A DNA stretch of 64,000 nucleotides from Metarhizobium sp017305935 (GTDB taxonomy: Bacteria > Pseudomonadota > Alphaproteobacteria > Rhizobiales > Rhizobiaceae), in contig NZ_JARRIR010000003.1 in NCBI RefSeq assembly GCF_029601685.1, positions 434,001-498,000 on the forward strand, read 5' to 3'. Shown in pieces: positions 1-7,693 of the stretch. The notes under the pieces are model-generated. The model ran no database searches and was not told where the DNA came from. It saw only the letters and a program-made list of their open reading frames with translations. The translations under genes were made by a program, and so were the position numbers. Positions within the stretch are counted from its first letter, which is position 1, and each line of letters opens with the position of its first letter.

Positions 1-71
1 ACCAGCAACTGCTCGACGGCGGTCGCGGGGCGAAGATAGGTCAGCGAAAGCGGGGTACTCACGGCAGTCAT
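1..71 (-). CDS. Partial 5' end of an unidentified gene downstream of the oppBC-like operon
   Basis: Only the first 23 codons lie in the window, reading leftwards from an ATG at 71-69 (MTAVSTPLSLTYLRPA...). A GGAG ribosome-binding site sits about eight bases upstream. The gene starts 34 bases after the permease stop at 106, so it is probably the last or next gene of the same minus-strand transport operon. The visible peptide has no signal peptide or motif that I can assign. It may be a hydrolase acting on the transported solute, but the sequence does not show this. Confidence 0.5.
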   Translation of the reverse strand, partial: MTAVSTPLSLTYLRPATAVEQLL

Positions 72-105
72 GCTTGTCTCCATTCCAGAAATGATAGTTG
101 CGCGC

Positions 106-1104
106 TCAGCGCGATGAGGATCGCGAAGGGTCGCGCCACTGGGTGACGAGGTCGACGATCAGGGTGCAGACGACGAAGACCGACGCGGCGAAGATCGTCG
201 TTCCGATCACCAGCGGAAAATCGCCATCCAGCGCGGCGGCGATTGCCATGCGCCCGACGCCATCGAGCCCGAAGATGGTTTCCGTGACGATCGCCCCGCC
301 CATGATGACCGCCAGTTCCAGGCCGCCCAGCGTGACGATCGGGTTCAGAGCCGACGTCAAAGCGTGCGAAAGATAGATCCTGCCTTCGCCAAGGCCCTTG
401 GCGCGCGCCGTCCGGATGTAGTCCTGCCCCAGGACATCCAGCATTCCGGCGCGGACGATGCGTTGAAATATGCCGATCTCGGCAATCGCCAGCGTTGCCC
501 AGGGCAGAATCAGATGCCTTGCCCATTCCAGCGGATTTTCGAAGAGAGGGACGTAGCCGCTGCTGGGGAACCAGGCGTAACCGGCGTTCGTCAGCTGGAA
601 AAAGAAGACATAGGAGATCAGGATGCCGCTGAGGAACGTCGGCACGGACAGGCCGACATAGGCGAAGAAGGCGAGGACATGGTCGATCGTCCGCCCCTGC
701 CAGCGCGCGCCCGCAACTCCCGCGACGATCGATATCGTCATCCAGATCACCAGCGCGCCGAGGGCCAGCGACATCGTCACCGGCGCCTTGGAAAGGATGA
801 GGTCGGTCACCGGCGCCTGCTTGCGAAAGGAATAGCCGAGCGCCGGCGGCCAGTGCATCAGCCCCATCGGAGCGCCTTGGATGTCCGGCCCACGGAAGAG
901 ATAATACCAGAGCTGACGATACCACGGCTCGTCGAGACGCAGGGCACGCGCCACGCCGTCTATGGTCTCCTGTGTCGCGTTGCGGGGCGCGAGCATCGCT
1001 GCCGGGTTGCGATAGGCGATTCTCGTGATGAAGAACGAGAGGATGAGCACGATGACGAGGGTCGAAGCCGACCTGAAGAGGGTTGAGACGACGTTGCGTG
1101 TCAT
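106..1104 (-). CDS. Oligopeptide/dipeptide-type ABC transporter permease (OppB/DppB family)
   Basis: Inner-membrane permease of 332 residues. The N-terminal transmembrane helix (residues 10-29) is followed by a periplasmic stretch and then five further hydrophobic segments. The binding-protein-dependent permease EAA loop is visible near residue 215 (RAGMLDVLGQDYIRTARAKG). This layout is standard for the first permease of Opp/Dpp importers. The start is four bases from the stop of the oppC-like gene (stop at 1108-1110), so the two are cotranscribed. No solute-binding protein for this system is present, and the ATPase gene of the operon is truncated. Uptake may therefore be non-functional unless other copies supply the missing parts. 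The substrate is unknown. Confidence 0.9.
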   Translation of the reverse strand: MTRNVVSTLFRSASTLVIVLILSFFITRIAYRNPAAMLAPRNATQETIDGVARALRLDEPWYRQLWYYLFRGPDIQGAPMGLMHWPPALGYSFRKQAPVTDLILSKAPVTMSLALGALVIWMTISIVAGVAGARWQGRTIDHVLAFFAYVGLSVPTFLSGILISYVFFFQLTNAGYAWFPSSGYVPLFENPLEWARHLILPWATLAIAEIGIFQRIVRAGMLDVLGQDYIRTARAKGLGEGRIYLSHALTSALNPIVTLGGLELAVIMGGAIVTETIFGLDGVGRMAIAAALDGDFPLVIGTTIFAASVFVVCTLIVDLVTQWRDPSRSSSR

Positions 1105-1107
1105 GGC

Positions 1108-2040
1108 TTAAGCACGCCTCCGATGCGGATCGAGGACAGACCGCAAGCCCGAACTCAACGTGTTGAAACCGACCACCGTGAGAAACAGCGCCAAGGCCGG
1201 TCCGGCCAGAAACCACGGCTGATCCTGATAAAGCGAGGTCCGCTGCGCCTCTGCGATCATGTTGCCCCAGCTCGGCACGGGGGCTTGGATGCCGACGCCC
1301 AAAAAGGAAAGCGTCGCCTCGGCCACGATGTTGGCCGGAAGCTGCACCGCCCAATAGACCAGCAGCGTCGGTAGGATGTTTGGCAAAATATCGATGAAGA
1401 CGATGCGCGCTTTCGAGGCGCCGATGATCAGGGAGGCCTCGACCATGGGACCGGCGCGCATGTCCAGCACCATCGTGCGCGTCAGCCGGGCGAAATAGGT
1501 CCAGGAAAACAGCGCGATCACCAAAACGACCACGAGAGTCGGGGAGATCAGCGGCATCCCCCCGTCGCCTCGGTTCAGCGACAGGAGGCTGAGCGCCGTG
1601 ACCACGAAGGGGAAGGACATGGCGACATCGATCGCCTGGCTGATGACGCGATCGACGCGCCCGGCAAGGAAGCCGCTGACCATGCCGATCAGCGTTCCGA
1701 TCACCATTGCCGCGGTCGTCGCTGGAATTCCGACCAGAAGCGAGATTTGCGCGCCATAGAGCGTTCGCACGAAAACGTCGCGGGCGTTGCCATCGGCTCC
1801 CATGGGAAATGCCAGGGAAGGTCCGACCGGGATGCCCATGTCGTCGAGCGCAATGTCCGGGAACTGGTCGGTCGGTCCGTGTCCGAGCAAAAATGCGGCA
1901 AGGGGTGCCAGCATGGCGGCAGCCAGCACCGACCCGACGATCAGCACACCGACACGCACGCTCCGCTCCCGCCACAAGGATGCGGCAAAATCGGGCAGGA
2001 TGCGACGCGGCACCGTTTCGCCGAGAACATCAGCCGACAT
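1108..2040 (-). CDS. Oligopeptide/dipeptide-type ABC transporter permease (OppC/DppC family)
   Basis: Second inner-membrane permease of the system, about 310 residues from the ATG at 2040 (MSADVLGETV...). An upstream ATG at 2058 is also in frame, but the 2040 start gives the usual short overlap with the ATPase stop (TGA at 2032-2030). An OppC-type N-terminal helix near residues 31-53 precedes the core permease domain. The EAA-loop region is around residues 200-215, and a VAEATLSFLGVGIQ segment typical of the family follows. The gene lies between the truncated ATPase and the oppB-like gene, in the order F-C-B. Confidence 0.9.
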   Translation of the reverse strand: MSADVLGETVPRRILPDFAASLWRERSVRVGVLIVGSVLAAAMLAPLAAFLLGHGPTDQFPDIALDDMGIPVGPSLAFPMGADGNARDVFVRTLYGAQISLLVGIPATTAAMVIGTLIGMVSGFLAGRVDRVISQAIDVAMSFPFVVTALSLLSLNRGDGGMPLISPTLVVVLVIALFSWTYFARLTRTMVLDMRAGPMVEASLIIGASKARIVFIDILPNILPTLLVYWAVQLPANIVAEATLSFLGVGIQAPVPSWGNMIAEAQRTSLYQDQPWFLAGPALALFLTVVGFNTLSSGLRSVLDPHRRRA

Positions 2041-2880
2041 GCGCCGCCGCCTTTGCACTGTCGTTGCTCGAACGGCGCTTGCCGCCGGGCATGGATGCGA
2101 GAAGACGCCGGGTATAGTTGTGCTCGGCGCGCTCGAAGATGCGTCTTGTCGGACCCGCCTCGACGATGTGGCCGTTGTCCAGCACCACCACCCGGTCGCA
2201 GAGTTCGCCGACGATTCCCAGATCGTGGGAAATGAACAGGATCGAAACGCCGAGACGATCGCGCAGGCGGCGAAGCAGATCGACGATCTTGGCTTGCGTG
2301 GTGATGTCGAGCGCCGAAACGGGTTCGTCGGCGACGATCAGCGAGGGTTTCAGCGCGATCGCCCTGGCGATGGAGACCCGCTGCCGCTGGCCTCCCGAAA
2401 GCTGCGAAGGCAATCGGGAAAGCACCGCCTCGGGAAGCTCGACCTCCGCCAGCAACGCGCGAACCAAACCCTTGACTTGCGCCCGGTTCCGTTCGCCGGT
2501 GATCACGAACGGATCGGCAAGAATGGCTTCGACGGTTCGCCTTGGGTTCAGGCTGGCATAGGGGTCCTGGAAGACCACCTGAATGTCCCGGCGCAGGGTG
2601 CCGTGAAGATTGGCCGCGCGCCGCGGCGTCGCATACACGGCGCCGTTCAGGGCGATCGTGCCGCGGTCCGGGCGATCGAGCCCCGAGATCAGCCGCCCGA
2701 TGGTCGATTTTCCGGAACCGGATTCGCCGACAAGCCCAAGGATTTCCCCTTTGCCGACCGAAAACGACACGTTGTCCAGGACGGTGCGATGGGGAGCGAA
2801 GGAGCGGCCCAACCCATCGACTTCCAGCAGGCGATCGCCGGAGCCGAGCGCGACCGACGGAGTCGATCTCGTCAACGGCG
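2030..2880 (-). pseudogene. 5'-truncated peptide-type ABC transporter ATPase (OppF/OppDF family)
   Basis: The surviving part is a complete ABC domain. It has Walker A GESGSGKST, Q-loop VFQDPYASLNP, signature LSGGQRQR, Walker B LIVADEP and the switch His in ISHDLG. The C-terminal tail (YTRRLLASMPGG) is typical of OppF. Recognisable sequence stops at about 2880, in a linker-like segment (TPSVALGSGDRLLEVDG). Beyond that the minus strand reads antisense through an unrelated acetyltransferase remnant. The linker suggests the second half of an OppD-OppF fusion, or an OppF missing its start. No plausible start codon with a ribosome-binding site precedes the ABC domain. An in-frame ATG at 3067 would make a chimera with about 60 meaningless residues. 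Confidence 0.65.
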
Positions 2881-2881
2881 G

Positions 2882-3653
2882 CCGCCTGAAGCCCCGACAT
2901 CGCGATGACATCCGACAGGTGGATGCGCTGAGCTTCGAACTCTTCAAGCGCATCGCTAACGCATCGCCCGCGCTGCGCGCCGCGACGCTCATGCGTTGGG
3001 ACGCCTGGTGGGAAATCCAGAGATTTCGCGCTGCCCATGCATCGACACCTGTCCACGCTGTCGTCATCGGCCCGGAAGGCGTGGAGCGCGGCTATCTGCG
3101 TTTCCATGTCCAGCCGTCGGAAAACTGGTTTACGTCCGGGCAGCGAACCATCATCGTCGACGATATCGTCGCCCATGATGACGACGCCTGGAGGGGCCTG
3201 ATGGGGCATATCCTGTCCCAGGATATTCTCCACAAGGTCGTCCTGCCGTCTCGCCCTGTCGACGATCCGTTGCCGCTTCTCGTCGAAAATCCACGCGCCG
3301 TCCAGATCTCGGACCTGCGCGACGAAAGCTGGATCAGGCCGTTAGACCTGAAGGAGTTTCTCAACGGCCGGAAATACGGACGCGATAGCCGCGTTGTCTT
3401 CAAGGTATCGGACCCGATCCTTCCTGAAAATACCGGGGTCTGGTCGCTGTCGGCCAAGGGTGCCGAGCGGATCCGGGAAAGCGCGGCTTTCGAGTTGTCG
3501 CTGCAGAGTGTCACGGAGCTCGTCTTCGGCACGCAGTCCGCTATCACCTTGGCGGCCGCAGGACGGATAGACGCCGGCAACGACGACATCGCCGCCCTGG
3601 ACGACGCTTTCGCGGCCGGTGGTACCAAACCTCATTCGGGCATTTCGTTTTAG
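2882..3653 (+). pseudogene. 5'-truncated Eis-like GNAT N-acetyltransferase (C-terminal part)
   Basis: This is an open frame of about 255 codons ending at TAG 3651-3653. It resembles the C-terminal two thirds of Eis-family acetyltransferases: an early WDAWWEIQRF segment, the second GNAT-like region (EGVERGYLRFHVQ), then SWIRPLDLKEFLNGRKY, and an SCP2-like C-terminal domain (RVVFKVSDPILPENTGVWSL). Eis proteins are about 400 residues, so the first GNAT half with the acetyl-CoA pyrophosphate loop is missing. The remnant abuts head to head with the truncated ABC ATPase at about 2880, so one deletion probably removed both 5' ends. Open frame upstream on this strand is antisense to the ATPase and is not coding. 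Confidence 0.6.
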
Positions 3654-3726
3654 CACTGCGCGGAAGCTGCGCATCTGCGAAAGGCCTGCTCTCACAGCCC
3701 GTGTTTTTCAATCGCCGACACAGCGA

Positions 3727-3870
3727 TCAACTCACCAGGCTTTCAGGTCCGACCTTCTCACCGGATCCGCAGGTCGTGATGATGTTCCCAGAAATATCGG
3801 CCTCCGCTTCCGCGAAGATTGCTTGAGCCTTCTCGGGTGATACGAACTTGAAATTCTGTCCGGATCGAAG
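3727..3870 (-). pseudogene. Fragment of a rhodanese/mercaptopyruvate sulfurtransferase-like gene
   Basis: About 45 codons on the minus strand read FKFVSPEKAQAIFAEAEADI and then ITTCGSGEKVGPES before a stop at 3727. The ITTCGSG segment matches the active-site Cys loop of 3-mercaptopyruvate sulfurtransferases (usually TTCGSGVTA), and the preceding helix fits the usual spacing. After CGSG the similarity is lost and the frame soon ends; the N-terminal rhodanese domain is absent. It is a decayed piece lying between two other remnants. The assignment rests on one short motif, so confidence is limited. Confidence 0.4.
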
Positions 3871-3908
3871 AACCAGGCGCAGGGCGTATGATGGCGGTAG
3901 GCATATAG

Positions 3909-4265
3909 CCGGACGCCGCGCCGCAGGAGCGACAGGCGCTGATGCGGTTGGCCGACCGGCTGGCAATGGAGCGCGATATTTCCGCGCAGATTGCCGGCGA
4001 CGCCGAACTGCACCGGCAGATCTATCGCATGGCGCGCAACGATTACCTGCTCGCCATGCTGACCCAGAATTTCAATCTCGCCCTGCGGCTCTGGTATTTC
4101 TGCAACCAGAGCGCCCCGTCGCCGACGCCGGAGGCGGTGGACCATCGCCCGCTGGCGCTGGCGATCCTCGGCGGCGACAGCGAGGCGGCGCGGGCGCTGA
4201 TGCGCGAGCATGTCGCCCATGATTCCGACCGGGTGCGCGACCTGCTGTTCAAGAGCTCTGTCTGA
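3909..4265 (+). pseudogene. 5'-truncated GntR-family regulator (FCD ligand-binding domain only)
   Basis: The frame is open from codon 3909 (preceded by an in-frame TAG at 3906) to TGA 4263-4265. It encodes roughly 118 residues resembling the C-terminal half of a FadR-type FCD domain: an amphipathic helix with NDYLLAMLTQNFN, then RLWYFCNQ, and a final helix with DHRPLALAILGGD and MREHV. The HXXL-type metal/ligand-binding ends of FCD domains are visible. The DNA-binding winged helix and the first FCD helices are missing. An ATG at 3942 could start a 107-residue protein, but it would lack DNA binding. A GntR-type operator survives at 5288-5303 nearby. Confidence 0.65.
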
Positions 4266-4370
4266 TCCTGCCGACCGGCGGGCTTGCCGGCGCGCGGGGC
4301 GCAGGTTACAGGAGAGGCGTTCCATATGCCGCCCCCGGGCGCGCCGCAGCGATAGCTAGGGGTAACGCGC

Positions 4371-5168
4371 GTGTCCTTAGATGAAACCAGGAAGGATGAG
4401 GATGCCGATCCGCTGATGGTGCGGTCGGTGGAAAAGGCGTTTCGCGTGCTCGAAGCCTTCGACGGGGCAAACCGCAGCCTCAGCCTGGCGCAGATCTGCG
4501 CCAATGTCGGCCTCGACAAAAGCGCGGCCCAGCGCTTCACCCATACGCTGAACCGGCTCGGCTACCTGCAGAAGGACCCGGTCACCAAGCGCTTCGAGCT
4601 CAGCCTGCGCAGCCTTGAAATGGCTCGCCATTTCATCACCGCCAATCCGCTGGTCAACCGGGCGATGCCCTATCTGCTGCATCTCAGCCGCGAGACGGAA
4701 GAGACGGTCAACCTGACGCTGCCGGATGGGCCGGACATCGTTTTCGCCGCCCGCTTCATGAGCCGTCATATGCTGAACACCGACGTCGTCGTCGGCACCC
4801 GCATGCCCGCCTTCTGCACGGCGCCGGGGCGGGCGATCCTCTCGCGCCTGCCGCCGGAGGAGGCGCGGTCGCTGCTCGAACGCTCGCGCCTGCAGGCCTT
4901 CACGCCGCAGACGGTCCATACCGTCGATGCGCTCGCCGCACAGCTCGAAACGGCCCGCAGGCTTGGCTATGCCACCGCCTGGGAAGAGTTTTTCCCCGGC
5001 GATCTCTCGGTCGCCGCCGCCGTCCTCGACCAGACCGGGCGTCCCGTCGCCGCCGTCAATATCGGCGTGTCCAGCGCGCGCTATACGGCGGAAAGGGCCG
5101 AAGAGGTGCTGGCGCCGCTCGTCGTCGCCGCCGCGCGCTCGATCTCGCAGGCATCTTCCCCTTTCTAA
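4371..5168 (+). CDS. IclR-family transcriptional regulator
   Basis: Cytoplasmic regulator of 265 residues from a GTG start. The N-terminal winged helix (about residues 15-80) includes SLAQICANVGLDKSAAQRF as the helix-turn-helix. The C-terminal IclR effector domain (about 90-258) shows the family elements (TVNLTLPDG, FCTAPGRAILSRL, EEFFPGDLSVAAAV). IclR proteins control small catabolic operons in response to a pathway acid. This one is codirectional with the catabolic genes that start 150 bases downstream and is the likely local regulator. An ATG at 4410 is a less likely alternative start because it would cut the N-terminal extension close to the helix. Confidence 0.9.
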   Translation: MSLDETRKDEDADPLMVRSVEKAFRVLEAFDGANRSLSLAQICANVGLDKSAAQRFTHTLNRLGYLQKDPVTKRFELSLRSLEMARHFITANPLVNRAMPYLLHLSRETEETVNLTLPDGPDIVFAARFMSRHMLNTDVVVGTRMPAFCTAPGRAILSRLPPEEARSLLERSRLQAFTPQTVHTVDALAAQLETARRLGYATAWEEFFPGDLSVAAAVLDQTGRPVAAVNIGVSSARYTAERAEEVLAPLVVAAARSISQASSPF

Positions 5169-5242
5169 GCCGGCTCGTCTGACGCCCGCATCGCCAAACC
5201 TTCGCCCGGAAAGGCGTGGCCGAAGACGCCATCGGCCGTAAA

Positions 5243-5261
5243 TTTTTCATGTCGTGAAAAA
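5243..5261. promoter_or_regulatory. Perfect 7-bp inverted repeat upstream of the enoyl-CoA hydratase-like gene
   Basis: TTTTTCA-TGTCG-TGAAAAA is a perfect dyad with a 5-bp spacer. It ends five bases before a TTGACA -35 element. Related TTCA/TGAA half-sites recur upstream of the decarboxylase, binding-protein and XRE-cupin genes of this cluster. A repressor or activator site is likely; the cognate protein could be the IclR (4371) or XRE-cupin (17507) regulator. Confidence 0.5.
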
Positions 5262-5266
5262 TCCCG

Positions 5267-5314
5267 TTGACATTTTCATTCATCGAAATACGATACTTCG
5301 TATCACAATATAAT
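5267..5314 (+). promoter_or_regulatory. Promoter with a 16-bp GntR-type operator
   Basis: A consensus -35 TTGACA (5267-5272) is followed 16 bp later by TACGAT (5289-5294). A second -10 candidate, TATAAT, lies at 5309-5314. Across the first -10 is a perfect 16-bp dyad at 5288-5303, ATACGA-TACT-TCGTAT. The same layout (6-bp arms starting ATACG, 4-bp spacer) occurs at 20069 and 33690 in a cluster that contains a GntR/FCD regulator. The half-site AATACGAT repeats at 5312-5319. Confidence 0.55.
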
Positions 5315-5317
5315 ACG

Positions 5318-6100
5318 ATGGATCACATGACGACCTTCATTCTGACCGAGCAGCGGGCCTCCTGCCGCGTGATTACCCTCAATCGCCCGGAGGTCCTGAA
5401 CGCCTGGCATGCGCAGATGCGCGCCGATCTCGTCTGCGCCCTCGATGCCGCCGAAGAAGACGACGCGGTCGGCGCCATCATCGTGACGGGGGCGGGAGAG
5501 CGTGCCTTCGGCGCGGGCCAGGATCTCAACGAAACCAAGACCTTCGATCCCGATCGCGCCGAACTCTGGATCGGCGAATGGGAGCGCCTGTACGATCGCA
5601 TCCGCAGCCTCTCCAAGCCGCTGATCATGGCGCTGAACGGCCTTGCCGCCGGCTCTGCCTTCCAGGTGGCGCTGCTCGGCGATTTCCGCATCGGCCATGA
5701 CGGGGTGAAGATGGGCCAGCCGGAGATCAATTCCGGCATCGCCAGCACCACCGGCCCGTGGATCATGATGGAGATGATCGGGCTGGCGCGCACGACCGAC
5801 CTGACGCTCAGCGGCCGCATGATGCCGGCCTCGGAATGCGTCGCCATCGGCCTCATCAACCGCATCGTGCCGCAGGAAGAGGTTCTGGCCGCCGCGTTGG
5901 CGCTGGGCGAGGAACTCGCCGCCAAGCCGCGCCTGGCCATGAAGCTCAACAAGCAGCGGTTCCGCGAGGTCACGGAGGCCCGCTTCCGCGACGCGCTGGC
6001 CTCCGGCGTGCGCAATCAGCGCATCGCCTATGCCGATGGCGAGCCCAACCGCATGATGGAGCGCTTCCTCGCCGCCCGCGCGGCCAGGTCCGCCGGCTAA
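5318..6100 (+). CDS. Enoyl-CoA hydratase/isomerase-family protein (crotonase fold)
   Basis: Protein of 260 residues from the ATG at 5318; an ATG at 5327 is also possible. Neither has a clear ribosome-binding site, and the frame extends upstream only through promoter sequence. The crotonase core is clear: first oxyanion segment AFGAGQDL (63-70), second oxyanion region NGLAAGSAF (107-115), and GQPEINSG (133-140). E136 matches the second catalytic Glu of classical hydratases. The position of the first Glu is Q116, so simple hydration of enoyl-CoA is doubtful; an isomerase, hydrolase or C-C lyase role is possible. It heads the catabolic operon, followed 33 bases later by an AMP-forming ligase that probably supplies its CoA ester. 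Confidence 0.85.
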   Translation: MDHMTTFILTEQRASCRVITLNRPEVLNAWHAQMRADLVCALDAAEEDDAVGAIIVTGAGERAFGAGQDLNETKTFDPDRAELWIGEWERLYDRIRSLSKPLIMALNGLAAGSAFQVALLGDFRIGHDGVKMGQPEINSGIASTTGPWIMMEMIGLARTTDLTLSGRMMPASECVAIGLINRIVPQEEVLAAALALGEELAAKPRLAMKLNKQRFREVTEARFRDALASGVRNQRIAYADGEPNRMMERFLAARAARSAG

Positions 6101-6133
6101 GCCGTTCGACAGCGACGAATTCGGGATTTTGAC

Positions 6134-7693
6134 GTGGAAGACAAAGGTTTCATCTCCCTGCTGGCGGTCCGGGCCAGGATCTCGCCGGATGCCGTTTACG
6201 CCACCTTCGATGGTGAGCCGATCACATTCTCGGATCTGCATCGCACCTCGGACAGCGTGGCGGCGGAGCTACGCCGTCTCGGCGTCGTCAAGGGCGATCG
6301 CGTGGCGCTGATGCTGCGCAACAGCCCCGACAGCCTGGCTGTGCTGTTCGCCATCGCCAAATGCGGCGCGGTCTGGGTGCCGGTGAATGTGCAGTTGCGC
6401 GGCGACGGCCTGAAATACATCCTCGAACATTGCGATCCGCGCGTCGTCTTCGCCGATCGCGACCTGTTCGCCAATATTCTCGATTGCGGGGTGGATACCG
6501 GTGCCTTCCGACTCGTCGCCGAAACCGGGGAGGCGGGCTCGCTCGACCGGCTGGTTGCCGGCGGCCACGTCTTTTCGGAGGCCTTGCCGGAGGCGGACGA
6601 TCTGTTCGCGCTGAATTACACCTCCGGCACCACGGGCCGTCCCAAAGGTGTGTGCGTCACCCATCGCATGCTGCGCTATGCGTCGGAGGGGGCGATGCTC
6701 TGCGCGGATGCGCGCGATGGCGATGTCTTTTTCGTCTGGGAGCCGCTTTATCACATTGGCGGCGCCCAGCTCGTTCCCATCCCGCTGCTGCGCGATGTGC
6801 GGCTCGCCATGGTGCAGCGGTTCAGCGCCAGCCGTTTCTGGGATCAGGTGCGCGACTGCGGCGCGACGCAGATCCACTATCTCGGCGGCGTCCTGCAAAT
6901 CCTGCTGAAGCAGCCGGAAGAGGCCGGCGACCGGAACCATGGGGTCCGGGTCGCCTGGGGCGGCGGCTGCCCGCGCGACCTCTGGCGGGCGTTCGAGGAG
7001 CGCTTCGGCATGCCGCTGCGCGAATGCTACGGCATGACCGAATCCTCCAGCATCACCACCTTCAACGAAAGCGGCCTGCTTGGTTCAGTCGGCAAGCCGG
7101 TGCCATGGCTGCGGGTTGAGATTCTCGACGACGAGGGCAGGCCGGTGCCGGCCGGCACCGCCGGCGAGATCGTCGTCCATCCGCGCCGGGAAGGCGCGGT
7201 TTTCGCCGGCTATTTCCGCAACGAGGAGGCGACCGCCAAGGCCCTGCGTCCCGACGGCTTCCATACCGGCGATCTCGGCATGATCGATGCCGAGGGCAAT
7301 CTCTATTTCCTCGGCCGCCTGACCGACAGCGTGCGCGTGCGCGGCGAGAACGTCTCCGCTTTCGAGGTCGAGCATGTCGCCGGCAGCCATCCGCTGGTCG
7401 AGGAGTGCGCCCTGATCGGCGTCAGGGCCGAGGTCGGCGAGCAGGAGATCAAGCTGTTCCTCAAGCCCAAGCAGGGCGCGGAAATCGATCTGTCTTCCTT
7501 CTCCGATTGGCTTGGAGAAAGGCTGGCGCCGTTCCAGAACCCGCGATACCTCGTCGTGATCGAGGATTTCGAGCGCACGCCGAGCCAGCGCATCATGAAG
7601 CACCGGCTTCCCGCCGCACTCGATGGCAGCTGGGACAGATTGTCGGGCACGAGACAGACGAACGCATATCCCACGGGGAGACAACCGCAATGA
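6134..7693 (+). CDS. AMP-forming acyl-CoA synthetase (class I adenylate-forming enzyme)
   Basis: Protein of 519 residues that should activate a carboxylic acid to its CoA thioester using ATP. The P-loop YTSGTTGRPKG is at 162-172. An aromatic/acyl pocket region precedes the A5 motif YGMTES, and the hinge and C-terminal domain contain the VRVRGENVSAFEVE segment. A Lys in PSQRIMKHRL near residue 495 fits the adenylation Lys. Overall the protein resembles the crotonobetaine/carnitine-CoA ligase (CaiC-like) group, but the substrate cannot be read from sequence. It starts at GTG 6134, and its TGA overlaps the ATG of the alcohol dehydrogenase (ATGA at 7690), indicating translational coupling. Confidence 0.9.
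   Translation: MEDKGFISLLAVRARISPDAVYATFDGEPITFSDLHRTSDSVAAELRRLGVVKGDRVALMLRNSPDSLAVLFAIAKCGAVWVPVNVQLRGDGLKYILEHCDPRVVFADRDLFANILDCGVDTGAFRLVAETGEAGSLDRLVAGGHVFSEALPEADDLFALNYTSGTTGRPKGVCVTHRMLRYASEGAMLCADARDGDVFFVWEPLYHIGGAQLVPIPLLRDVRLAMVQRFSASRFWDQVRDCGATQIHYLGGVLQILLKQPEEAGDRNHGVRVAWGGGCPRDLWRAFEERFGMPLRECYGMTESSSITTFNESGLLGSVGKPVPWLRVEILDDEGRPVPAGTAGEIVVHPRREGAVFAGYFRNEEATAKALRPDGFHTGDLGMIDAEGNLYFLGRLTDSVRVRGENVSAFEVEHVAGSHPLVEECALIGVRAEVGEQEIKLFLKPKQGAEIDLSSFSDWLGERLAPFQNPRYLVVIEDFERTPSQRIMKHRLPAALDGSWDRLSGTRQTNAYPTGRQPQ

Noticed and set aside
68..1975. A 635-codon open frame on the minus strand across the oppB- and oppC-like genes
   Set aside because: It is an alternate-frame shadow: Arg/Ala/Gly-rich with no domain, while both real permease genes lie in the other frames with clear family motifs.
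2030..3067. A continuous ABC ATPase starting at ATG 3067
   Set aside because: The first ~60 residues are antisense to the Eis-like remnant, have no ABC similarity and no ribosome-binding site; the ATPase is better treated as truncated near 2880.
2860..4300. Insertion sequence or transposase scar in the remnant zone
   Set aside because: No transposase-like frame, terminal inverted repeat or target duplication was found by eye.
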